Of a stretch of DNA of 35,775 nt, positions 29,847-35,775 are shown in pieces. Location: the NCBI GenBank assembly GCA_900469625.1, contig UBXV01000012.1:1-35775 (forward strand), given 5' to 3'. The notes beneath the pieces are model-generated. The model saw nothing but the letters and a program-made list of their open reading frames with translations. It did no database searches and was not told the DNA's origin. The translations under genes were made by a program, and so were the position numbers. This DNA is from Hyphomicrobiales bacterium (GTDB lineage Bacteria; Pseudomonadota; Alphaproteobacteria; Rhizobiales; Rhizobiaceae). How positions within the stretch are numbered: position 1 is the stretch's first letter; each line of letters starts with the position of its first letter.

Positions 29847-32089
29847 CGATGCCGCAGACGACAACGACAGTGGAAAGATCCGCTAGGCCCAGCGGCGCTC
29901 GCACCGCAGGCATGGGCCTGCGCCTCGGCAAAGGTCGGGCCGTCTTTGCCCGGATCGATCGGGACACCGTCCTCATCCTTGGCTGCGGGCGGGCGAGCGG
30001 CCGGTCGGTCTCGGTCAGGGCTGATGGCACAGGGCCTGGGCCGGGCGGCGGCTTTGTTGCAACCTGGTCGCTGCCGGCAGGGTCGCCATCGGCAACGCAC
30101 GGCTTTGCAGCCCTCCTCACGCAACCCGATCGCGATGCGCCCCTCTCGATCGTCGATGTAGACGACGGGCGAACGCGCGAGCGTTTCATTGTCGCCCCCA
30201 GGCCGATCTCCATGGAAGACGCAGCGACCCTTTTCGCGCAGGCCGCGCCTGGAGAAAGTGTCGCTGCCGCCGGTCGCCTGACCGATCAGCTCATGACGCA
30301 ATCGGCCGGCCGCGGCAGGATCTCCGCGGGGCTGTCGCTGATCAGGGCGCTGCAGCCCTCGGACGGCTTTATCGAACTCGTCGGTGAAACGCATGATGGC
30401 GGCATCGTCGTCATGGGCTGGAGCCATCACATCCTTCCCGGTCGTTGCCAGGTCCATCTGTTGGCCGATACGACCACCGCCGCCGAATGTTGCGTCGCCA
30501 GCTTCGCCCGGCCGGATCTTCCGGACGGAGAGGCGGGCTTCGTCGCCGTTCTGGAAACCGGCGGCAGCCTGCGGGCCGATGCAGTCAAGGGCATCGTCCA
30601 CAACACCGGTGCCGGCTGGCACCTGACACCCGTGCATGCGCGCGTTCAGATAAGCGCCGCGTTGCAAACTCCGGACCACGTAAGGTCCGTCCTGCTCGAA
30701 GCCCGCACGACGCCGGAGGCGTTGCTGCGCCTTCGCTCCGTGGCAAACGGCTTTACCGGCAAGGACACGATCTCCAGCCTCCCCCTTCCGGTGCGCATGG
30801 ATGTCGATCGCGTGTTCGAGACCGATGACGGCGACATGCTGATCTCCGGCTGGTTGCTCGACCCGGAAAATCTGGTTTCCTGCGTCAGGTTGCGACGGCC
30901 CGGTACGCAAGTCAGGCTCGACGATATCTGGTCCCGGCTCGATCGCGTCGACGTCGCACAGAGCTTCGCCGACCAGCCCGCGTTCCGCGCATCGCTTGAC
31001 GGTGAAGACCAGGCCCACGGCTTTGTTGTGCACGCCCGGCCGCCGGACGCCAATCGCGACACCACGCCCTACCTCGAGCTGACCTTGCGCGAAGGTCGAC
31101 GCGCCTTCCTGCCCCTGGCGCCCAAGCGCATGCCCGCGAGAAGAGCCGCGCTGCAGCAATTGTCGTTGCTGGATGCGAGCAACTGGGCGCTTCCAGCGAT
31201 TGTCGATCATCAGATCGTGCCTCTGCTTTCAATGGCCGCCTCTATAGCGCCGCGCATGGAAACATGCGTCGACGTCGGCGCGTTCGATGACAGGGCGGGC
31301 GTCCCCATTGTCGTCGGTTCAACTGTCGGGATGCTGGAAGTCGGCCCGCTGCTTGCGCTGCTGGCGCTCGACCCGCAGACCCGCACGACCCCGATCGTGG
31401 TCGCAGTCGGCAAGGCCGCCTACCAGCGGGACCTCATCCGGTTGCAACAGCTGGCGCGCTTTTATCGCCTCTCCGTCCGGTTCGTTTGCGCCGCCGCTGC
31501 GCAGGACCGCTTCGAGTTGATGTCGGTCGGTGCGGAGGCCATTTCATGCGAGACCGTCATCACCATGTCGGGTTCGTTGGTCCCCATGGCCAAGGGCTGG
31601 TATGGCGCCCTGACGACGGAGGCAAGGGCCCATCCCGGATGCGCGATCTCGCCGATGATCGCCTATGATGATCATTCGGTGAAATGGGCCGGAAGCTGGC
31701 TCTCGCAAGACGGCGACCAGATCCTGCTCGATCGTTATGCGGGTTATCCGCTGATGGCGATCGCCGCCATGCAATTGACGCGCGTGGACGTCGCATCGCT
31801 CGAATGCTGCATCATGCCACGCCTGGCCCTGACTAAGGCCATGCGGACGTGCGGTGTCTATCTCGGTTCGAAACAGAAGGCCGGCGAGATCGGGCTTCGC
31901 CTCCACCAGGCGGGTATGACCGCCTATCTGCTGCCGTCGGTCCATCTGCTCGGATGTGACGAGCCGGCCTCGGACGAGCAGAACGGCAAGCTAGCCGCGC
32001 TCGCCGAACGCATCGACGCGCGGCTCCTCAAGGACCGGTTCCGGGACGGCGCCGCAAGCCCGACACCGTTGGACAGGATTTCCGCATGA
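29843..32089 (+). CDS. wgeF: Large protein with GW modules and a degenerate GT2-like domain (WgeF/ExpE6)
   Basis: The 748-residue protein has at least two GW modules in its N-terminal half: VVMGWSHHI with FARPDLPDGEAGFVAVLE (about 175-240), and LISGWLLDPENLV with DRVDVAQSF and HGFVVHARP (about 320-400). A third weaker copy may lie at 30-115. The C-terminal region (about 450-710) lines up by eye with the GT2 domain of WgeB. VITMSGSLVPMAKGW matches LVMLNSDVVPCEPGW, and SPMIAYDDHSVKWAGSW matches GPRLIFEDRSLQHAGLY. The metal-binding NSD is replaced by SGS, and the catalytic EDSD segment is replaced by KQKAGE. It therefore looks like an inactive relative, perhaps a scaffold or acceptor-binding subunit. 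ATGA overlap with wgeE. Confidence 0.75.
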   Translation: MTMPQTTTTVERSARPSGARTAGMGLRLGKGRAVFARIDRDTVLILGCGRASGRSVSVRADGTGPGPGGGFVATWSLPAGSPSATHGFAALLTQPDRDAPLSIVDVDDGRTRERFIVAPRPISMEDAATLFAQAAPGESVAAAGRLTDQLMTQSAGRGRISAGLSLIRALQPSDGFIELVGETHDGGIVVMGWSHHILPGRCQVHLLADTTTAAECCVASFARPDLPDGEAGFVAVLETGGSLRADAVKGIVHNTGAGWHLTPVHARVQISAALQTPDHVRSVLLEARTTPEALLRLRSVANGFTGKDTISSLPLPVRMDVDRVFETDDGDMLISGWLLDPENLVSCVRLRRPGTQVRLDDIWSRLDRVDVAQSFADQPAFRASLDGEDQAHGFVVHARPPDANRDTTPYLELTLREGRRAFLPLAPKRMPARRAALQQLSLLDASNWALPAIVDHQIVPLLSMAASIAPRMETCVDVGAFDDRAGVPIVVGSTVGMLEVGPLLALLALDPQTRTTPIVVAVGKAAYQRDLIRLQQLARFYRLSVRFVCAAAAQDRFELMSVGAEAISCETVITMSGSLVPMAKGWYGALTTEARAHPGCAISPMIAYDDHSVKWAGSWLSQDGDQILLDRYAGYPLMAIAAMQLTRVDVASLECCIMPRLALTKAMRTCGVYLGSKQKAGEIGLRLHQAGMTAYLLPSVHLLGCDEPASDEQNGKLAALAERIDARLLKDRFRDGAASPTPLDRISA

Positions 32090-33417
32090 AGACGAAAAAG
32101 CTTCGCGTGCTGGTAATCTCGCATGCGCACCCCGCGTTCTCCCTTGGCGGAGCGGAGATTGCCTCGCACAATCTGCATCGCGGGCTGAATGCCGTGGATG
32201 GTGTCGAGTCCGTCTACCTGGCGGCCGCGTCTCCCCCGCTGAAGCGCCATGCATCATCCGCGCTGATGAGCGCGCGGCTGCCCCAGGAAGAGGTGCTTTT
32301 CCACACGGATGCCTATGACCATTTCCACCTGGCGAACGAGGACGTACTGTCCATCGAGCGCGACCTCCTGCGCTTCGTGCGCGATGTCAAACCGGATGTC
32401 GTTCATTTTCATCACGTACTGGGTTTTGGCCTCGAGGCGCTTTATGCCGTGCGCTCGGCACTGCCCGGCGCTGCCATACTTTTGACCCTCCATGAATTCG
32501 TGCCGATCTGCCACAATCATGGGCAGATGGTGAAACGCCCGACGGGTGAGCTTTGCGAACAGGCCTCACCCACCGCCTGCAACAGCTGTTTCCCAGACAT
32601 CCCGGCATCGAGGTTTCTGCGGCGCGAAGCGCTTGTGCGCGGCATGCTGCTCGACATGGTCGACGCCTTCGTGGCGCCAAGCGCCTTTCTCGCCAAGCGT
32701 TACGCTGAGTGGGGCATCGATCGCCAACGCATCCATGTCATCGAAAACGGCATCATGGGCGAAGAGGCAACGCCCCCGCGCGAGCTGGCGAGAGCCGATA
32801 CCCGCCGCAATCGTTTCGCCTTCTTCGGCCAGATGACGCCGTTCAAGGGCGTCGACGTGCTGATCGATGCCGTCGGCCGCGTCCCCGATGACATCTGGGG
32901 CGATGACGCCTGCCTCATGATCTTCGGCGCCAACCTCGAGCGTCAGCCGGCAGAGTTCCAGGAGCGCATGAAGACGCTGATCGAGCGCGCCGGCAGTCGC
33001 GTCCGCTTCTACGGCAGCTACCGCAATGCGGACCTGCCGAAACTCATGCGCTCCGTCGACTGGGTCGTCTTTCCGTCGATCTGGTGGGAGAACTCGCCTG
33101 TCGTCATCCAGGAGGCGCTGCTGCACCGCCGGCCAATCCTCTGCTCCGACATTGGCGGCATGGCCGAAAAGGTCCGCGATGGCGCCGATGGCCTGCATTT
33201 TCGCGCCGGCAACGGCCAGCATCTCGCCGACCGCATGGTCGAGGTCCTGAACGACGACACGGCTTGGGACCGCCTGCGCGCCAGCATGCGGGCCCCCTTC
33301 AACACCCGGGATTGCGCGCGCGAACACCTCGGCGTCTACCGTGAACTCCTCGGCGACAGGGAAAATGCCGGGTTGGCCGAACATCGCGTCGAAATGCGCG
33401 CTGCATCGCAATCTTGA
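32086..33417 (+). CDS. wgeG: GT4-family glycosyltransferase (WgeG/ExpE7)
   Basis: The 443-residue GT-B enzyme has VLVISHAHPAFSLGGAEIAS at the N terminus, FAFFGQMTPFKGVDVLIDA in the donor domain, and an intact E-x7-E at E335/E343 (WWENSPVVIQEAL). It shares with WgeD the VVHFHH motif, the LHE-x4-ICH region and the four-cysteine pattern (C-x14-C-x7-C-x2-C, ending CNSCF). The two genes probably derive from one ancestor. It is a retaining transferase by family and should add a second alpha-linked residue. The ATG at 32086 overlaps the wgeF stop (ATGA). The C-terminal 25 residues beyond the fold are variable. Confidence 0.88.
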   Translation: MKTKKLRVLVISHAHPAFSLGGAEIASHNLHRGLNAVDGVESVYLAAASPPLKRHASSALMSARLPQEEVLFHTDAYDHFHLANEDVLSIERDLLRFVRDVKPDVVHFHHVLGFGLEALYAVRSALPGAAILLTLHEFVPICHNHGQMVKRPTGELCEQASPTACNSCFPDIPASRFLRREALVRGMLLDMVDAFVAPSAFLAKRYAEWGIDRQRIHVIENGIMGEEATPPRELARADTRRNRFAFFGQMTPFKGVDVLIDAVGRVPDDIWGDDACLMIFGANLERQPAEFQERMKTLIERAGSRVRFYGSYRNADLPKLMRSVDWVVFPSIWWENSPVVIQEALLHRRPILCSDIGGMAEKVRDGADGLHFRAGNGQHLADRMVEVLNDDTAWDRLRASMRAPFNTRDCAREHLGVYRELLGDRENAGLAEHRVEMRAASQS

Positions 33418-34622
33418 AAGACGGGACAGGCTCTTTGGCACGCATACTGGTCATGATCCCCGCCGGCGAAGTCTATGCCCACGACAACGTCCGCTGGTAT
33501 CGGCATTGGGATATCCAGTCCCACATCGAAACCTATCACAACATGGGGGATGCCTTCGTCTACGATTCGTCGTTGAAGCTCTTGCGTTTCGAGACGCTGG
33601 GTGTGCTCGAGATTTCGCGGTTCGATCCAAACGAGATCGCCCGTCTGCGAGAGGAATACGACTACGTTTTCCTGAGGGGATCCAACTACATTCACGACAG
33701 CATGGACTGGGAGGCGGCCGCGAGGGTCCTGAAGGCGCTCGGCCTGCCCGTCATCGGCTTCGGCATCGGCGCCCAGGCGCCGGTCGATGGAAAGATCCGG
33801 CTCTCCGACGACACCCGCGCGGTGCTGCATCTGATGTCGGATTCGACCACCTCGATCGGCGTCCGCGGCGCCTATTCGGCAGAAGTGCTTTGGGACATCG
33901 GCATCCGCAACGTCAGGATCGTTGGCTGCCCGACCGCCTTCCGCCTGAACGACCCCAACCTGCGCATCACGCTGCCGCCGTTGCAACACGTCCGTAAGGT
34001 CGGAGTTACCGTCAGGCGGGAAGTGTCGGACGCCTACGCCAAGGACATCGAGCGTTATCTTAGGTCGCACCTCGACCTGGTGAAAACGATGGCCGGACAT
34101 TTCGAGACGGTGCTGCTGGCGCAGGGCGAGGTCGAGGAAAAGAAGCTGGTGCTGGGCAACGAGACGCAGCGCGAGGAAGCAATCGCCGCACTGCGCGCCG
34201 ACCACTGGACATCATCCTGGTATCTCGACGAACAGATACTCGCGCTTTATCGCCAGAGGCTCTTTTACTCCGACGTGGTTGCCGATTACGAACGGTTGAT
34301 CCGCGCCCAGGATCTGGTGCTCGGCTACCGCCTGCACGGCAACCTCCTGGCCCTGGCCAATGGTGTACCGTCGATCTACTGCACCTATGACAGCCGCACG
34401 GCGGAATTCGCCGACACCTTCAAGATCCCGAGCTTCGACGTCTTCGGCCAGGCGCAGTTCCGGCTGGAGGACTATTGGGATCAGTCCCTTTTCGACAGGT
34501 ACAACCGTGCCTGGTTCCATGCCTACGGCGAAATGGAACGTTTCCTCACCGAAAACGGCGTCGCGCACAAGATGCACGCCATCCTCAAGGCCCCCCGGGC
34601 GAAAATCTCAGATGTTGCTTGA
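33414..34622 (+). CDS. wgeH: Polysaccharide pyruvyl transferase family protein (WgeH/ExpE8)
   Basis: The 402-residue protein belongs to the pyruvyl transferase family: DYVFLRGSNYIH, LPVIGFGIGAQAPVDG, IGVRGAYSAEVLWDIGIRNV with the following VGCPTAF, and the diagnostic LVLGYRLHGNLLALANGVPSIYC. It is distant from the WgaD/WgaE pair, so it is a third, separate family member in the locus. The start is a TTG that overlaps the wgeG stop (TTGA). A second TTG at 33435 (MARILVMIPAGEV) has an ACAGG four bases upstream and may be the true start. It may attach the pyruvate ketal typical of galactoglucan. Some members of this superfamily have other roles, so the acceptor is unproven. Confidence 0.83.
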   Translation: MKDGTGSLARILVMIPAGEVYAHDNVRWYRHWDIQSHIETYHNMGDAFVYDSSLKLLRFETLGVLEISRFDPNEIARLREEYDYVFLRGSNYIHDSMDWEAAARVLKALGLPVIGFGIGAQAPVDGKIRLSDDTRAVLHLMSDSTTSIGVRGAYSAEVLWDIGIRNVRIVGCPTAFRLNDPNLRITLPPLQHVRKVGVTVRREVSDAYAKDIERYLRSHLDLVKTMAGHFETVLLAQGEVEEKKLVLGNETQREEAIAALRADHWTSSWYLDEQILALYRQRLFYSDVVADYERLIRAQDLVLGYRLHGNLLALANGVPSIYCTYDSRTAEFADTFKIPSFDVFGQAQFRLEDYWDQSLFDRYNRAWFHAYGEMERFLTENGVAHKMHAILKAPRAKISDVA

Positions 34623-34638
34623 AGAAAGAGGTGCGACC

Positions 34639-35541
34639 ATGCAGACCGCAATGATCCCAAGGACAGTGCGCAAGGCCATCATTCCAGCCGCCGGTTTCGG
34701 CACGCGGATGCTGCCGGCGACCAAAAGCGTTCCCAAGGAACTGCTGCCGATCGTCGACCGGCCGATCCTCGACTATATCGTCGCCGAGGCCCTTGCCGCC
34801 GGCATCGAACATGTCGTCATCGTCACTGGCCGCATGAAGGGCGCGATCGAAGACTATTTCGATTGCGCCTTCGAGGTCGATGCCACCCTTCGCCGGGCCG
34901 GAAAGACCCCGCTTGCCGATCGGCTCGCGACCGCAACGCCCGAAGTGGGCGCCATCTCGTTCGTGCGCCAGCAGCAGGCCCGCGGCCTTGGCCACGCGGT
35001 ATGGACCGCACGGCACATCATCGGCGACGAACCCTTCGCAGTGCTTTTGCCCGACATGCTGATGGTCGATAAGGAACCCTGCCTTCAATCGATGACGGAT
35101 CTTTACCGTCGGCACGGCGGCAATGTCGTGGCCGTCGAGCGGTGCCTGCCGGAAGAGACCCACAAATTCGGTATCGTGTCGTTGAAGCAGACGCTGACCG
35201 GCAATCTGGTCGATGGCCTGGTCGAAAAACCGGCGCCGGGAACGGCGCCGAGCAACCTGTTCATTTCCGGACGCTATATCCTGCAACCCGAGATCTTCTC
35301 CATCCTCGAAAACCAGACGCCGGGGGCAGGCGGCGAGGTTCAGTTGACCGACGCCATGATCACGCTGATGAAAGACCAGGAGATCCGCGCCTTCGAATTT
35401 GGCGGGCGAACCTTCGATTGTGGAAACCCGGCCGGCTTCGTGGCAGCCAACCTTCACATGGCGTTGACCCACCCCGAGATTGCCGCCGGAATTTATGGCG
35501 AGATGCAGGCCCTCACCTCCCCCGCGCGGGCGATCGCCTGA
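34639..35541 (+). CDS. galU: UTP--glucose-1-phosphate uridylyltransferase (GalU/ExoN type)
   Basis: The 300-residue enzyme makes UDP-glucose from UTP and glucose 1-phosphate in the cytoplasm. It has the nucleotide-binding signature IIPAAGFGTRMLPATKSVPKE (from about residue 14), the conserved LLPIVDRPILDYIVAEA, VVIVTGRMKGAIEDYFD, and the catalytic-region lysine in VEKPAPG (K197). GAGGTG lies six bases before the ATG at 34639, 16 bases after wgeH, so it is probably the last gene of the wge transcript. A much longer in-frame reading back to 34360 is a shadow of wgeH. UDP-glucose is the precursor of both sugars of galactoglucan (UDP-galactose via an epimerase), so its place here makes metabolic sense. 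ExoN-type paralogues are common in rhizobia. Confidence 0.93.
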   Translation: MQTAMIPRTVRKAIIPAAGFGTRMLPATKSVPKELLPIVDRPILDYIVAEALAAGIEHVVIVTGRMKGAIEDYFDCAFEVDATLRRAGKTPLADRLATATPEVGAISFVRQQQARGLGHAVWTARHIIGDEPFAVLLPDMLMVDKEPCLQSMTDLYRRHGGNVVAVERCLPEETHKFGIVSLKQTLTGNLVDGLVEKPAPGTAPSNLFISGRYILQPEIFSILENQTPGAGGEVQLTDAMITLMKDQEIRAFEFGGRTFDCGNPAGFVAANLHMALTHPEIAAGIYGEMQALTSPARAIA

Positions 35542-35716
35542 TCGCGCCAGCCAGGAGATCATCGCGTCCGGCGGCGACAACTGCCCGCGGTCGGACAAAC
35601 ACACGCAGCGTGAGCGCTCGGCGTGAGCCGGCGGTCCTGCCCTTTCTGGCAAGGCTGGATCTCGCTTCGGCCGTCGACTGGTTGGCTTTGGCGGGATAGT
35701 CGGAATGTTAAAACGC

Positions 35717-35753
35717 AAAAAGCCCGCGGACGTTATTGTCCAGCGGGCTTTTT
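35717..35753 (+). terminator. Strong intrinsic terminator after galU
   Basis: AAAAAGCCCGC (35717-35727) pairs perfectly with GCGGGCTTTTT (35743-35753). The stem continues inside as GGAC/GTCC (35728-35731 with 35738-35741) past a single bulged A. The T-run at 35749-35753 suits plus-strand transcription, and the matching A-run makes it usable from the other side too. The 175 bases between galU and this hairpin hold no gene I can support. Confidence 0.88.
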
Positions 35754-35775
35754 GTTATGTATTTTTGGTTGCGGG

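Noticed and set aside
29123-31210. A 695-codon open frame on the minus strand
   Set aside because: It is antisense to wgeE and wgeF, which are held together by ATGA overlaps; no motif is present.

Overview
The window looks like high-GC chromosomal or megaplasmid DNA of a rhizobial alphaproteobacterium (Sinorhizobium/Ensifer/Rhizobium type). The main reason is that positions 10559-34622 reproduce, gene for gene, most of the galactoglucan (exopolysaccharide II) exp/wg locus known from Sinorhizobium meliloti. The names used here come from remembered family and gene order, because no search could be run. No RNA genes, insertion sequences or CRISPR arrays were seen. Positions 1-204 hold nothing I can support.

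Region 1 (205-8788, all minus strand) is one tightly packed catabolic or uptake operon. It reads from a Tat-exported solute-binding protein, through two permeases and an ATPase of the spermidine/putrescine/iron ABC class, to a two-Rossmann flavoprotein, a pair of AhpD/CMD-fold proteins (one with the active-site motif, one without cysteines), an XRE-cupin regulator and an opine-dehydrogenase-like enzyme. The substrate is unknown; the set suggests import and oxidation of an amine- or amino-acid-derived compound.

Region 2 (9195-10497, plus strand) is a yghU-type glutathione transferase followed by a small unknown gene. It is divergent from region 1 across a 406-base intergenic region and convergent with region 3.

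Region 3 (10559-20421, minus strand) is the wga/wgc/wgg half of the polysaccharide locus: the MarR regulator WggR (ExpG), the glycosyltransferase WgcA (ExpC), and then an operon with WgaA (unknown), WgaB (GT2-GT4 fusion), two paralogous polysaccharide pyruvyl transferases (WgaD, WgaE) and a secreted clan-A glycoside hydrolase-like protein (WgaF). The sugar-nucleotide genes that follow wgaF in S. meliloti are not present.

Region 4 (20615-35541, plus strand) is the wgd/wge half: type I secretion ATPase and membrane-fusion protein (WgdA, WgdB), the RTX protein they presumably export (WgeA), then WgeB to WgeH. These are three active-looking glycosyltransferases, a methyltransferase, a tail-anchored protein, a large protein with a degenerate GT2 domain, and a third pyruvyl transferase. 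A galU gene closes the operon, and a strong intrinsic terminator lies at 35717-35753.

The best regulatory signal is a palindrome (ACTTCAA-N3-TTGAAGT) found just upstream of wggR/wgdA and again upstream of wgaA, with a half-site before wgeA. It is the likely WggR binding site. The most unusual protein-level signals are a recurring 'GW...DP' module in WgeB, WgeE and WgeF, and the apparently catalytically dead GT2 domain of WgeF.
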